Shown: positions 9,160 to 25,171 of the stretch, one piece after another
Layout of the letters: the number at the start of each line of letters is the position of its first letter
Numbering within the stretch: the stretch's first letter is position 1
Assembly: GCA_002869585.1 (NCBI GenBank)
Contig: PKUO01000033.1
Location: 53,162-117,161, forward strand
Direction: 5' to 3'
DNA length: 64,000 nucleotides
Origin: Sedimenticola sp.
Lineage (GTDB): Bacteria > Pseudomonadota > Gammaproteobacteria > Chromatiales > Chromatiaceae
Translations under genes and position numbers: made by a program
The notes under the pieces: generated by a model
What the model was told of the DNA's origin: nothing
Seen by the model: the letters and a program-made list of their open reading frames with translations, nothing else
The model's database searches: none

Positions 9160-11616
9160 TCAGAACAGCTCTTGAACCGGATTGCGCTGTCCATTGCCAG
9201 AGCCCGGGCTGGCGATCTCTCTGTTGGAAGCGGTTTCCATCGGTGCGTTCTCAGAACGAAAGACCTCAAATATGGCATCGCTTTGCCCGGCCTGTGCCCG
9301 CTTGCCGGTGGTCGGGTCGATTTTTACAGTGACAATGCCGGGAGGCATCTGCAGCGGAATCTCTTCGACCCCTTGCAGGGCCTCCTCCATGAAATACATC
9401 CAGGCAGGAAGCGCTGCCCTGCCCCCGACCTCGCCCCGACCGAGAGGCTTGGATGAATCGAAGCCGACCCAGGCGATCGCCACCAGGGAACGGTTGAAGC
9501 CATTGAACCAGGCATCTCGCTGATCATTGGTTGTGCCGGTCTTTCCGGCCAGATCATTACGCCCTAGGCGTCTGGCGCGGGTGGCTGTGCCGTGGTTGAT
9601 GACGTCGCGCATCATCGAGTTCATCAGGTAGTAATTTTGCCGGCTGATCGCGCGCGGAGCGATGCGTGGTTGGTTCGCAGTTTCGAGTGTCTCGGTCTCA
9701 GCGGCATTGGCTGGGTCCGGCAGTTCACTGGTCTGGTCTGCGGGCGTGTCAGGGCACTGTTCACAAACCACGGGTGGATTCGCCTTGAATATCTACTGAT
9801 TCTGGTGGTCGAGAATTCGGGTGATGTAGTAGGGCTCTACCCGATAGCCGCCATTGGCCAGAATGGCGTAGGCGCTGCTCATCTGTAGCGGGGTAACCGC
9901 GGCGCTGCCCAGGGCGAGTGAGAGGTTATGGGGCAGTTCATCCGGGTCGAAGCCGAAGCGTGCGGCATGCGCGAGGGCGTGCTGGATGCCCATGTCGCGT
10001 AGCAGGCGGATTGACACCAGGTTACGCGATTTGGTCAGGGCGTAGCGCAGTCGGGTGGGTCCAAAGAACTTGCCGCTGTAGTTTTCCGGCCGCCACGCAC
10101 TTTCGAGGCTTGGATCGTTGAACACCACAGGGGCATCGTTGATCAGACTCGCTGGGGTATAGCCCGCATCCAGTGCGGCGGAATAGATGATCGCCTTGAA
10201 ACCTGATCCAGGCTGTCGTTTAGCCTGGGTAACCCTGTTGAATTTACTGAGAAAAAAATCATAGCCTCCGACCAGTGCGGAAATTGCACCGTCATCCGGC
10301 CTGATGGAGACCAGCGCCCCTGCGGCCTGGGGAATCTGCGCCAGCCGCCAGAATGAGCCCTCTTTTTTCTGTTGTCCCAGGATGCGGATTAGCGCCCCTG
10401 GTTTGAGTATCTCCTGTGCCGATTTTGGCGGATTACCCTTCCTGTTTTCACTCTTATAAGGGGCTGCCCAGCTGAGTCCCTCCCACTCGATGGTTATTCG
10501 TTGACTGTCAGCCGTGAGGACGTTGACTGATTTATCACCGACCTCGAGGACAATGGCAGGGAGCAGGTCTCCATAGACGGGGGCGTCTTTGAGTCTCCGA
10601 ATCAGGGTCTCTTCTATCGCGTCCGCAGGCAGATCGAGTTGCTGCTCAACCCCGCGATAGCCGTGGCGCATGTCGTACTCCTGCAGGGCAAGTCTGACGG
10701 CCCGGTTCGCTGCGGTCTGTAGTCGGCTGTCTAAGGTGGTGTATACGGTATAGCCATCGGTGTAGGCGTTGGCGTCATATTTTTCGAACAGCTCGGCCCG
10801 GACCATTTCGGCAATGTAGGGGGCTTCCACCTCGGATTGCGCAGAATGGATGCTGGCCGAAACGGGTTGGGCTTCCCCTTCAAGTTGCTGTTGCGGGGTG
10901 ATGTAATTTAGCGATGCCATACGCCCCAGGACGTAATTTCTGCGGGTCAGCGCCCGTTCCGGGTCAGTAATAGGGTTGTAGCGGGAGGGGGCTTTGGGCA
11001 GGCCGGCGATCATGGCGATTTGCGCGAGATCGAGTTCGTCGACGTTTTTACCATAATAGACTTGGGCGGCCGCGCCCACCCCGTAGGCTCGATGGCCGAG
11101 ATAGATCTTGTTCAGGTAGAGTTCGAGAATCTCTTCCTTGGAGAGGTCTTTTTCGATCTTCAGGGCCAGCAGTATTTCGTTGATCTTGCGGGTGAAGGTT
11201 TTTTCGCTGCTGAGGTAGAAGTTACGCGCCACCTGCATGGTGATGGTGCTGCCGCCCTGACGTCGCTCGCCGGTCATGGCCAGTTGTACGGCGGCCCGGA
11301 GAATGCCCTGATAATCGACGCCGGGATGTATGAAGAAGCGGTCGTCTTCGGCGGCAAGAAATGCCTGGATCATCCGTTCCGGCACCTGGTCGTAGCGCAG
11401 GGGTATGCGGCGTTTTTCGCCAAACTCGGCAATCAGTTTCTCATCTGCCGAATAGACCCGTAGCGGCACCTGGAACTGCACATTTTTCAGGTTTTCGGTA
11501 TCCGGCAACTGGGGGGTCAGGTAAAAATAGGCTAGAGCAACGCCAGCCAAACCGACTAACAATCCGATAAGTACGCCCCAGAGGAGGAGTTTCAGCAGTT
11601 TATTTATCCACTTCAT
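9160..11616 (-). pseudogene. mrcA: Penicillin-binding protein 1A, cut by an in-frame TAG
   Basis: A bifunctional class A PBP that polymerises (glycosyltransferase) and cross-links (transpeptidase) peptidoglycan. Codons 1-607 are open, codon 608 is TAG (9793-9795), and the same frame then stays open for 210 more codons; the full product would be about 818 aa, the normal PBP1A size. A membrane anchor lies at residues 9-32. Glycosyltransferase motifs are EDDRFFIHPG (catalytic Glu90) and GGSTITMQ. Transpeptidase motifs are SGFK (Ser471) and SRN (530-532) before the stop, but KTG (692-694) only after it. The truncated protein could still polymerise glycan but not cross-link it. A GTG at 9771 could in principle restart the tail. 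Divergent from pilM, the normal position of this gene. Confidence 0.85.
9793..9795 (-). other. In-frame amber codon inside PBP1A
   Basis: On the coding strand the sequence reads AAT CAG TAG ATA TTC AAG GCG AAT CCA. The frame continues on both sides with family-like sequence (DHQNQ before, IFKANPP after), so there is no frameshift. A single change such as CAG, AAG or GAG to TAG explains it. Confidence 0.9.
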
Positions 11617-11735
11617 GCGCTAGTTCACGGTTTTAGTCTAAGGTTGGCAGCCAGAATGTCGTTACATAATTCAGGTATACTAACAAATTATGGGTGCGGG
11701 ATTCAGATCTTAACAAAATTTAAAGAGTAAAAGGC

Positions 11736-11764
11736 TTCACAAAAAAATCATTTACTGCTATATA
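11736..11764 (+). promoter_or_regulatory. Candidate sigma-70 promoter of the pilMNOPQ operon
   Basis: TTCACA (11736-11741), 17 bases, TATATA (11759-11764), in a very AT-rich stretch between divergent mrcA and pilM. It would give a leader of about 65 bases. No factor-binding site was recognised. Confidence 0.4.
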
Positions 11765-11765
11765 G

Positions 11766-12914
<1,149 letters not shown>

Positions 12915-12915
12915 T

Positions 12916-13479
12916 ATGGCACGCATCAATCTACTGCCGTGGCGGGAAAATTTAAGGAAAGAGCGACAGCGCGAGTTCGGCATGATGGCGCTGGCTGCTG
13001 TTCTGGTTTCCGCTGCGGTCTGTCTGGGTGTTCACCTTTTTATTAACGGGATGATTCAGTATCAGGAGTCGCGCAACAACTTTCTGAAAAGCGAGATCGC
13101 CGTTGTCGACCGACAGATCAAGGAGATCAAGGATCTGGAAAAGACCAAAGCCAACCTGATTGCCCGGATGAATGTTATCCAGGAGTTGCAGATCAGCCGG
13201 CCCCAGATCGTGCATCTGTTCGATGAAATGGTGGCCACCATTCCGGATGGTTCCTACCTGACCAAGCTCAAACAGCTGGGTGGTAGTCTGACTGTAGAAG
13301 GTCGTGCCCAGTCGAACGCGCGGGTTTCCGCCTACATGCGTAAAATCGATGCCTCGAAGTGGATCGGCAGTCCCAACCTGCAAGTCATCTCAACCCCAAA
13401 GTCTGATGTAGCGGGAATGAATGATTTTATCCTGAATGCGAAACAGCTAACCAATGATAACGGGGAGAGTCAGCAATGA
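12916..13479 (+). CDS. pilN: Type IV pilus inner-membrane protein PilN
   Basis: 187 aa from ATG 12916. The start MARINLLPWRE is the conserved cytosolic tail that PilM grips, so the upstream in-frame TTG at 12907 is rejected. One membrane helix (about 21-43) is followed by a coiled coil and a ferredoxin-like periplasmic domain. Pairs with PilO. Its stop overlaps the pilO start (ATGA). Confidence 0.95.
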   Translation: MARINLLPWRENLRKERQREFGMMALAAVLVSAAVCLGVHLFINGMIQYQESRNNFLKSEIAVVDRQIKEIKDLEKTKANLIARMNVIQELQISRPQIVHLFDEMVATIPDGSYLTKLKQLGGSLTVEGRAQSNARVSAYMRKIDASKWIGSPNLQVISTPKSDVAGMNDFILNAKQLTNDNGESQQ

Positions 13480-14090
13480 ATCTCCAGGATTTGAATGAAC
13501 TGGATTTCAACAATATCGGAATCTGGCCTGGCCCGGTAAAGGCAGTCCTGATTTTGATTCTCTGCGCCGCGGTGCTTGGTGGCTGGTACTACATGAACAC
13601 TCAGGATCAACTGGTGGCTCTGGAGTCAGTGGAGAAAAAAGAGGTTGAGCTGAAAATCGAATTCGAGAGGAAGCAGGCCAAGGCTGCAAATCTGGAAAAA
13701 TATAAAAAGCAGCTGGAAGAGATGCGTCAGTCGTTTGGCGCCATGCTCAGGCAACTGCCCAACAAAACCGAGGTGGCTGACCTTCTGGTGGATGTTTCCC
13801 AGACCGGTCTTGCGGCTGGATTGGAATTTGAACTCTTCGACCCCCAAGCGGAAGTCCCCAAAGAGTTTTATGCAGAGCTGCCAATCAATATCAAGGTACA
13901 TGGAACCTATCATGAGTTCGGCGACTTTATCAGTGGCATTGCCGCATTGCCGAGAATTGTGACCATTCACAATGTCACCGTGTATCCGAAGGCTACCGGA
14001 AAAGGTAAAGAGGTATTGGACGAAAATCCTCTGATCATGGAAGCGGTTGCCAAGACCTATCGTTATCTTGACGAGGAGGCAGGACAATGA
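13476..14090 (+). CDS. pilO: Type IV pilus inner-membrane protein PilO
   Basis: 204 aa. A short cytosolic N-terminus, one membrane helix (about 22-38), a coiled coil rich in Glu/Lys (about 50-85) and a ferredoxin-like domain. Dimerises with PilN and binds PilP, forming the periplasmic bridge between the motor and the PilQ secretin. It overlaps both neighbours by 4 bp, indicating translational coupling. Confidence 0.95.
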   Translation: MNLQDLNELDFNNIGIWPGPVKAVLILILCAAVLGGWYYMNTQDQLVALESVEKKEVELKIEFERKQAKAANLEKYKKQLEEMRQSFGAMLRQLPNKTEVADLLVDVSQTGLAAGLEFELFDPQAEVPKEFYAELPINIKVHGTYHEFGDFISGIAALPRIVTIHNVTVYPKATGKGKEVLDENPLIMEAVAKTYRYLDEEAGQ

Positions 14091-14623
14091 AGCTGATTGC
14101 CAAGCCTTTTCTAAGTAAAATCAGTATATTGGGATTATCGCTGCTGGTTGGTGGCTGTCTTAACAATGACATGACCGATTTGACCAATTATGTGAAAGAG
14201 GTCAAATCAAGAAAGCAGGGGGACATTGAGCCGCTGCCTGAGATCAAGCAGATAGAGACCTTTACCTATGCATCGGCTGGTCGTAGAAGCCCGTTTGTTC
14301 CCGAAGAGCGGCAGGACGAACCAACGGTTGCCAACGAAGGTAACGGCCTGATGCCCGATCCAAACCGCAGAAAAGAGGAGTTGGAGGGCTATGAACTCGA
14401 CTCCTTGAGGATGGTTGGCACACTGGAACAGTTGGCTGAAACCTGGGCGCTGGTCAGGACCCAGGAAAACACAATATACCGGGTAAAATCTGGCAATTAT
14501 CTGGGTAAAAATCATGGTCAGATTACCAAAATTGCCGAAAGTAAAATCGAGCTAACAGAGATAATTCCAGACGGACAGGGAGGTTACCGTGAACGTCAGG
14601 CCTCTTTGGCGTTGAGTGAGTGA
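14087..14623 (+). CDS. pilP: Type IV pilus lipoprotein PilP
   Basis: 178 aa. The signal peptide ends in LLVGGC, a lipobox that predicts lipid attachment at about Cys24. A disordered linker (SRKQGDIEPLPEIKQ) leads to the beta-sandwich HR domain that contacts the PilQ N-domains; GRRSPFVP (about residues 65-72) is typical for PilP. Overlaps pilO by 4 bp. Confidence 0.95.
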   Translation: MKLIAKPFLSKISILGLSLLVGGCLNNDMTDLTNYVKEVKSRKQGDIEPLPEIKQIETFTYASAGRRSPFVPEERQDEPTVANEGNGLMPDPNRRKEELEGYELDSLRMVGTLEQLAETWALVRTQENTIYRVKSGNYLGKNHGQITKIAESKIELTEIIPDGQGGYRERQASLALSE

Positions 14624-14639
14624 ATCAGGGGTGGAAAGA

Positions 14640-16817
14640 ATGAAAATTATGGTCGATAAATGTACGCAGGGCAGACAGGACAATGGGAGTTGTCCGTCCA
14701 ACCGTATAACAACCCCGGTTCTCAGGCTCGCGTTGGCGCTGATGCTGTTGCTGGTTCCATTCAGCGGATTCTCGGCGGAGAATGCGCTGAAGGATATAAC
14801 ATTCAATGCCCTACCGGGAAATAATGTCCAGATTATTATGCAGATGGAGGGACCGGTAACTTCACCCCGCTCCTTCTCAACAGACAATCCTGCAAGGATC
14901 GCCTTGGATTTTACCGATACCGCCAATCGCTTCGGGCAGAAAAATCAGCCTGTTGGTGTCGGTCAGGTGAGGAGCGTTACGGCGATCGAAGCCAGTGGCA
15001 GGACCCGCGTGGTCGTGAATCTGGTCAGCAGCGTGGAATACAATATCGCGGTGGATGGATCACAAGTGGTGCTGAATATCGGTGGGGGTAATGCCGTCGC
15101 CAGTGCTCCGGTCCCGGCGGTTGCCATGTCTAAGCCGGCTGCACAGGTATCTGCCGTAGCCGCCCAGCGATCAGTCACCAATGTTGATTTCAGAAGGGGC
15201 GAGACCGGCGAAGGCCGTGTCCTGATCGAACTCAATGATGCCTCCGCCGTGGTCGATATGCGGGAAGAGGGTGGACGCATTGTGCTGGATATCATCGATA
15301 CCACAGTGCCTGTCAATCTGGAGCGGAAATTTGATGTCAGTGATTTTGCCACTCCGGTAAAGATGTTCGAGGTTTCCGCCCAGGGGCAGAAGGCTCATGT
15401 TGAAATCACCACCGTTGGTGAATACGAACACCTCGCTTACCAGGCGGATGAACTCTATACCGTCGAATTCAGACCCCTGACCAAGGCGGAAAAGGAAGAG
15501 TTGCGCCGCAAGCAGGAGACCTTTTCCGGCGAGCGCCTGTCGCTCAATTTCCAGGACATCGAAGTACGCTCAGTACTTCAGTTGCTGGCGGATTTTACCG
15601 GTCTGAATCTTGTTACCTCTGATACGGTCACCGGCAGAATAACCCTGCGGCTCAAGAATGTGCCCTGGGATCAGGCGCTGGATATTATCCTCAAGACGCG
15701 TGGCCTGTCGATGCGCCAGAACGGCAATGTGGTTCTGATTGCCCCGACGGAAGAGATTGCTGCCAGGGAAAAGCTTGAGCTGGAATCACAGAAACAGATC
15801 GAAGAACTGGCGCCCCTCTATTCTGAGTACATCCAGGTCAACTATGCCAAGGCCAAGGATATTCAGGAACTACTGAAAAGCGCAGACAATCAGTTACTGA
15901 CCCCTGAAAGGGGCAATGTGACTGTGGATGAGCGCACCAACACCCTGCTGGTCAGGGATACGGCCGCCAAACTGGACGACATCCGTCGCCTCATTGAGAG
16001 GCTGGATATCCCGGTTCGTCAGGTGTTGATTGAATCCAGGGTTGTGGTTGCCAATGATGACTTTGCCAAGGATGTGGGCGTGCGCTTCGGTGCTAATACT
16101 GATGCTACATTTGGGGCCGATAACTTTGCCGTCCTCGGCGGTGGCATGCCTGGTCATCTGGGTGGAACCTTTGGTCTGGCTCCCGGCATAGAGAATCCTG
16201 ATGGCTCGGGGCAGGAGGCATTGCTGGTCAATCTGCCGCAGACCCTCTCCTCATCCCGCGGTGGAGCGCTGAACCTGGTGGTTGGGCGCATCGGCTCATA
16301 CCTGTTGCAATTGGAACTCTCAGCCATGCAACAGGAAGGGCGTGGTGAGATCATTTCCAGTCCACGTGTCATCACCTCGGATCAGCATAAGGCGACCATC
16401 AAACAGGGTATTGAGATCCCCTATCAGGAGGCCTCCTCCAGCGGTGCAACCTCGGTATCCTTCAAGGAGGCCGTGCTGAAGCTGGAAGTGACGCCACACA
16501 TTACCCCGGATGACCGTGTCATCATGGATCTGGTGATCAACAAGGACAGCCCGGATTTCACCCGGGCGGTACTGGGCGTGCCTCCTGTGGATACACGTCA
16601 GGTGGAAACCTCTGTGTTGATCGACAATGGCGAGACCGTGGTGCTGGGCGGCGTGTTTGAAAGAACCGAACAGTTCAACAAAGAGAGCATTCCATTCTTC
16701 GGTGACCTCCCCTATGTCGGTGTGCTGTTCAAGCAGCAGCAGAAGAGGGATGAAAATAAAGAGCTTCTGATCTTTGTTACACCCAAGATTCTCAAAGAGT
16801 CATTAAGTGTTCGCTGA
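14640..16817 (+). CDS. pilQ: Type IV pilus secretin PilQ
   Basis: 725 aa from ATG 14640; a GTG at 14616 inside pilP is in frame but gives an unlikely N-terminus. A long signal peptide (hydrophobic core RLALALMLLLVPFSGFSA) is followed by two AMIN domains that bind peptidoglycan, an STN/N0 domain (LSLNFQDIEVRSVLQLLADF), an N1 domain and the secretin barrel (VGRIGSYLLQLELSAMQQEG, EIISSPRVITSD, VLIDNGETVVLGGVFE). It forms the outer-membrane channel for the pilus. Last gene of the operon, followed by a strong terminator. Confidence 0.96.
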   Translation: MKIMVDKCTQGRQDNGSCPSNRITTPVLRLALALMLLLVPFSGFSAENALKDITFNALPGNNVQIIMQMEGPVTSPRSFSTDNPARIALDFTDTANRFGQKNQPVGVGQVRSVTAIEASGRTRVVVNLVSSVEYNIAVDGSQVVLNIGGGNAVASAPVPAVAMSKPAAQVSAVAAQRSVTNVDFRRGETGEGRVLIELNDASAVVDMREEGGRIVLDIIDTTVPVNLERKFDVSDFATPVKMFEVSAQGQKAHVEITTVGEYEHLAYQADELYTVEFRPLTKAEKEELRRKQETFSGERLSLNFQDIEVRSVLQLLADFTGLNLVTSDTVTGRITLRLKNVPWDQALDIILKTRGLSMRQNGNVVLIAPTEEIAAREKLELESQKQIEELAPLYSEYIQVNYAKAKDIQELLKSADNQLLTPERGNVTVDERTNTLLVRDTAAKLDDIRRLIERLDIPVRQVLIESRVVVANDDFAKDVGVRFGANTDATFGADNFAVLGGGMPGHLGGTFGLAPGIENPDGSGQEALLVNLPQTLSSSRGGALNLVVGRIGSYLLQLELSAMQQEGRGEIISSPRVITSDQHKATIKQGIEIPYQEASSSGATSVSFKEAVLKLEVTPHITPDDRVIMDLVINKDSPDFTRAVLGVPPVDTRQVETSVLIDNGETVVLGGVFERTEQFNKESIPFFGDLPYVGVLFKQQQKRDENKELLIFVTPKILKESLSVR

Positions 16818-16842
16818 TTCCAGGGCAGACTAGTCACAACGG

Positions 16843-16876
16843 AAGGGGTTATGCAGAGATGCATAACCCCTTTTTA
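16843..16876 (+). terminator. Rho-independent terminator after pilQ
   Basis: Perfect 12-bp stem AAGGGGTTATGC / GCATAACCCCTT, 6-base loop, T run to 16875. Ends the pil operon, though the following aroK start is only about 40 bases away. Confidence 0.9.
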
Positions 16877-16917
16877 AATGGTTGCGGGGATGGCCAGAAT
16901 CTGGCATACCACTCTGT

Positions 16918-17436
16918 ATGAAGCAAGCTAGCAAAATCTTTCTTATCGGTCCGATGGGGGTGGGAAAGAGCACCATCGGCAAGCAGCTGGCCGCCCTACT
17001 GAACTATAATTTCCAGGATACAGATTGGGAAATTCAGCGCCGTACAGGCGTGGATATCCGTACCATTTTCGATTACGAAGGTGAAGAGGGGTTCCGCAAG
17101 CGGGAGAAGACGGTTGTCGATGACCTGTCGCAGTCTGACCAGCTGGTGCTGGCGACCGGTGGTGGCGTGGTGCTTGATCAGGACAATCGCAAGGCGCTGA
17201 CCTCCAGAGGGGTTGTGGTCTATCTTCACTGCTCTCCCGAACAGCAGTTTGAACGAACCCTGAAAGATAAAAAAAGACCCCTATTGCAGATTGAAAACCC
17301 ACTGGAGCGATTGATTTCGCTCATGAGCGAGCGTGAACCCTTCTACCGGGAGATGGCGGATCTGGTCGTGAGCACAGAAAGAAGGAGCGCTCTGACGGTC
17401 GCGAAAGAGATTGCACGCAGACTGCGCCAAGAGTAA
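16918..17436 (+). CDS. aroK: Shikimate kinase
   Basis: 172 aa from ATG 16918; the family begins close to IFLIGPMGVGKST. Phosphorylates shikimate at O3 in the chorismate pathway. The P-loop GPMGVGKST is at about residues 10-18, the shikimate-binding D-T-D and R-x-x-G-V-D-I pieces follow, and GGGVVL (about 81-86) is the conserved glycine motif. No good ribosome site is visible. The aroK-aroB pair after pilQ is the standard gammaproteobacterial order. Confidence 0.95.
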   Translation: MKQASKIFLIGPMGVGKSTIGKQLAALLNYNFQDTDWEIQRRTGVDIRTIFDYEGEEGFRKREKTVVDDLSQSDQLVLATGGGVVLDQDNRKALTSRGVVVYLHCSPEQQFERTLKDKKRPLLQIENPLERLISLMSEREPFYREMADLVVSTERRSALTVAKEIARRLRQE

Positions 17437-17505
17437 CTGATAAAACAATTCGACCTGAGTATAATCGCTCCCATTCCATATGAAATTGCACCAATCTTCG
17501 GTTAA

Positions 17506-18606
17506 ATGAAAAAACAGAACAAAACATTGCGGGTGGAACTGGGAGAGCGCAGCTACCCTATCTATATCGGGCCTGGGCTGCTGGCTGATGCGGAAATCTA
17601 TCGCCGCCATATTCATAACCGACAGGTGATGATAGTTACCAACGAAACCGTGGCTCCCCTGTATCTGGCGCAAGTGCAGGGCGCCCTGCAATCCTTTGTG
17701 GTGGAAACCGTTGTATTGCCCGACGGCGAGTCGTATAAAACCCTCGCGATCTGGGACAGAATCTTCGACAAGCTGCTGAGCAGCCGTTTTGGCCGGCAGA
17801 GCACCATCATTGCTCTGGGTGGCGGCGTGATCGGTGACATGGCCGGATTTGCAGCCGCCTGTTATCAGCGCGGGGTGAATTTTGTGCAAATCCCGACCAC
17901 CTTGCTGGCCCAGGTGGACTCGTCTGTGGGTGGAAAAACCGGAGTGAATCACCCGGCCGGCAAGAACATGATTGGCGCCTTTTATCAGCCAAAATGCGTG
18001 ATTGCCGATACAGATACCCTGAACACTTTGGACGATCGCCAGCTGTCGGCGGGAATCTCCGAAATCATCAAATACGGGTTGATCGATGATCCCAGCTTTT
18101 TTCGCTGGCTTGAGGCGAACATGGATGCTTTGCTGGAGCGCGATCCGACGGCCTTGACGTTTGCCATAGAGCGATCCTGCCAGGACAAGGCCAGAGTGGT
18201 GGCGGCGGATGAGCTGGAGGCGGGCAGTCGCGCGTTGCTGAATCTTGGCCACACCTTTGTTCACGCAATTGAGGCGGGTCTCGGATATGGAGAGTGGCTG
18301 CATGGTGAGGCGGTTGCCGCCGGCATGTGCATGGCAGCGGATCTGTCGCGACGGATCGGCTGGTTATCGGCAGAGGAGCAGGAGCGGATTGTTACACTCA
18401 TCAAACGTGCGAGGCTGCCCCATGAACCGCCTCGGAGCATAACCGCTGAGCAATTTCTTGACCTGATGGCTGTGGATAAAAAGGTGATGGATGGACGGGT
18501 TCGCCTGATCCTGATGAAGGCGGTCGGTGAATCGGTGATCACCGATGAGTTCGATTCAGTCAAATTACTCGAAACACTGAACGAATATAGATCTGACGAC
18601 CTATGA
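17506..18606 (+). CDS. aroB: 3-dehydroquinate synthase
   Basis: 366 aa. Converts DAHP to 3-dehydroquinate, using NAD and a divalent metal. Motifs are DGESYKTL (about 74-81), [14 protein letters not shown] (about 105-118), the [20 protein letters not shown] block (about 130-149) and the metal ligands in [10 protein letters not shown] and [10 protein letters not shown]. 69 bp after aroK and 13 bp before the damX-like gene. Confidence 0.97.
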   Translation: MKKQNKTLRVELGERSYPIYIGPGLLADAEIYRRHIHNRQVMIVTNETVAPLYLAQVQGALQSFVVETVVLPDGESYKTLAIWDRIFDKLLSSRFGRQSTIIALGGGVIGDMAGFAAACYQRGVNFVQIPTTLLAQVDSSVGGKTGVNHPAGKNMIGAFYQPKCVIADTDTLNTLDDRQLSAGISEIIKYGLIDDPSFFRWLEANMDALLERDPTALTFAIERSCQDKARVVAADELEAGSRALLNLGHTFVHAIEAGLGYGEWLHGEAVAAGMCMAADLSRRIGWLSAEEQERIVTLIKRARLPHEPPRSITAEQFLDLMAVDKKVMDGRVRLILMKAVGESVITDEFDSVKLLETLNEYRSDDL

Positions 18607-18619
18607 TTGCGGTGTCTAC

Positions 18620-20278
18620 ATGTTAGATCAAAACGATGTATCAGTAAGTACAGCCATTGACGAGGATTACTTTGCCTCAGCGGAGCTGACGCAGAAGATG
18701 AATCTGCTGCTGCATCTGACTGAAAACGGTGACCGCATCGCCTTAATCAAAGGGCTGGTCAACAGCGGGAAATCAGCATTTCTTCAGCAATTTATCCGAA
18801 TGTCTCCAGGCAACTGGCTGCTCTGCCGGATTGATGCCAACCCCCTGTTACAGCCCGATCAGCTGTTCGATAAGCTCGGCAAATGCTTCGATGTTGATAT
18901 CAAGGCCGATGAGATCGATTATCTGCTGCAACGCTTCGAGTATTTACAGCTGACCGGCCAGATGCCGGTAATCGTCGTTGATGATGCCCACCAACTGCCA
19001 GTCGCCAGTGTGATTGCGCTGTTTCGGCTTTTTGAACGCCGGGTCCAGAATACCGCCCTGGTGAAATTGCTGTTGTTTGCCTCGCCGGAGATGGATGCCT
19101 ATCTGCGTACCCCGCAGATGCAGGCAATGAATCTGCAACTGTTACAGATCATGGAGATGCCTGTTCTGACCAAGGAGCAGACCGAGGAGTTTGCCGGGTT
19201 TATATTTTCCAGGGAGGGGGTGAAGCACCGGATCAAGCTGAGTGTTGCGGAGATCGACAGGCTGTATCGTGAAAGTGCGGGTAAGATCGGTGAGGTCGAG
19301 GCTGCGGTGGGGCGAATTCTCAAGGGCAAGAGTAAGAGTGTCAAGCCGGCGGAGAAACCACAGCGGGCCAAGGTCGCCCTCTGGTCCGATATCCCGCTTG
19401 GTGCTGTCATCGGCGGGGGACTGGTTGCCTTGCTACTGATTCTGGCCTTGCTGTTCCAGGATGATATCAACACTCTGTTTACCGGCGAACCCGTTGCAGA
19501 ACCGATGTCGGAAGAGCCGTCGATGGCGAATGAGCCGGAACTGCCCATTCCCGTTACGGCCGATGAGGAGCCGGTTGGCAATAGCGGGTTAGCCAGTCAG
19601 GATCAGCCATTGCGGGAGATCGGATCTGCGCCTCCAGTCATGGCCTTGTCGTTACCGGAAATCGGCAAGGAGGAGAGACCTGAGTCCGGTACAGCAGACA
19701 CTGAAGAGCTGGTCACTGAGCCAATCAGTACGCCAGAACCCGTCCAGGAAGAGCTACAGGAGGAGATTGCTGCAGCCATAGTCCCGGCTAATGCAACCCC
19801 AATGGAAACGGAGCAAATCATTCGCGAGGTGCCACCCCCGCAACAACCGGTTGTGCTGTCCGAAAGTCTCAAAAACCGGCAGTCTGACCAGGGGGCTGTT
19901 GATGCCAGACCGAAGAGTCCGGTAAGTGAAGCGAAAAAACCGCTGGTCAAATCCGAGAAAACCTCGAAAGGCGGTATCTCCCCAGGCGAAAAATACCTTC
20001 TCGATCAAAAAGCCACGGCATATACCCTGCAATTGATCGGAGTGTATGAGGCGAAGGCTGCAGAAGCATTCATCAAACGCTATGGCCTTGAAAATCAGGC
20101 AAAATACTTTCGTACCACCCTGAACGGTCGGGACTGGTATTCGGTCGTGTATGGTGTCTATCCCAATCGTGATGCAGCTGCCGTGGCGAAAGCGACATTG
20201 CCCAAGTCATTGACTAACCGAGATATTTGGCCGCGTCCGCTGGCTTCGGTTCAGAGCGCTATACGGCAGAGAAAATAG
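18620..20278 (+). CDS. damX: DamX-like protein: ATPase domain, membrane helix, SPOR domain
   Basis: 552 aa. The N-terminal AAA/ExeA-like ATPase has Walker A GLVNSGKS (45-52) and Walker B VIVVDDAHQL (about 115-124). A membrane helix follows (about 259-280), then a long acidic, Pro/Glu-rich periplasmic linker, then a C-terminal SPOR domain (about 470-548, YTLQLIGVYEAKAA). SPOR domains bind glycan strands stripped of peptides at the division septum. E. coli DamX lacks the ATPase part, but fused forms are common in other gammaproteobacteria. The location between aroB and gltB supports the name. The first start codons after aroB include ATG 18620. Confidence 0.88.
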   Translation: MLDQNDVSVSTAIDEDYFASAELTQKMNLLLHLTENGDRIALIKGLVNSGKSAFLQQFIRMSPGNWLLCRIDANPLLQPDQLFDKLGKCFDVDIKADEIDYLLQRFEYLQLTGQMPVIVVDDAHQLPVASVIALFRLFERRVQNTALVKLLLFASPEMDAYLRTPQMQAMNLQLLQIMEMPVLTKEQTEEFAGFIFSREGVKHRIKLSVAEIDRLYRESAGKIGEVEAAVGRILKGKSKSVKPAEKPQRAKVALWSDIPLGAVIGGGLVALLLILALLFQDDINTLFTGEPVAEPMSEEPSMANEPELPIPVTADEEPVGNSGLASQDQPLREIGSAPPVMALSLPEIGKEERPESGTADTEELVTEPISTPEPVQEELQEEIAAAIVPANATPMETEQIIREVPPPQQPVVLSESLKNRQSDQGAVDARPKSPVSEAKKPLVKSEKTSKGGISPGEKYLLDQKATAYTLQLIGVYEAKAAEAFIKRYGLENQAKYFRTTLNGRDWYSVVYGVYPNRDAAAVAKATLPKSLTNRDIWPRPLASVQSAIRQRK

Positions 20279-20326
20279 GCCAAACTGCACCAATTTGGGG
20301 CGATTTCCCGACTTAACAGCGAGTCC

Positions 20327-20352
20327 TTTCCCTATGGGCTTTCCCTATGGGC
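20327..20352. repeat. 13-bp tandem duplication upstream of gltB
   Basis: TTTCCCTATGGGC occurs twice back to back, in the 247-bp gap between damX and gltB. CCCTATGGG is itself nearly palindromic. It may be slippage or a paired protein site; nothing else in the gap was recognised apart from the gltB ribosome site. Confidence 0.6.
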
Positions 20353-20525
20353 TGGCCTGATGATAAATTCTCCAGTATCCTACGCGGTTCCGTTTGCCGA
20401 CTTGTGCGCAAGGCACAGGTCCGTTTTGGTGGCCCCTACCCAGAGATGTCGGGGGTCGTGCAACAAACAACTTGGTAGGAAGCCGGATGTTGTGGCTTTC
20501 CTCCCTGATAAGAAAGAGGTTTACG

Positions 20526-25169
<4,644 letters not shown>

Positions 25170-25171
25170 TC

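Noticed and set aside
9160-9771. C-terminal PBP1A piece as a separate gene starting at GTG 9771
   Set aside because: It lies in the same frame as the upstream PBP1A part, has no ribosome site or signal, and begins in the middle of the transpeptidase domain. One interrupted gene is simpler.
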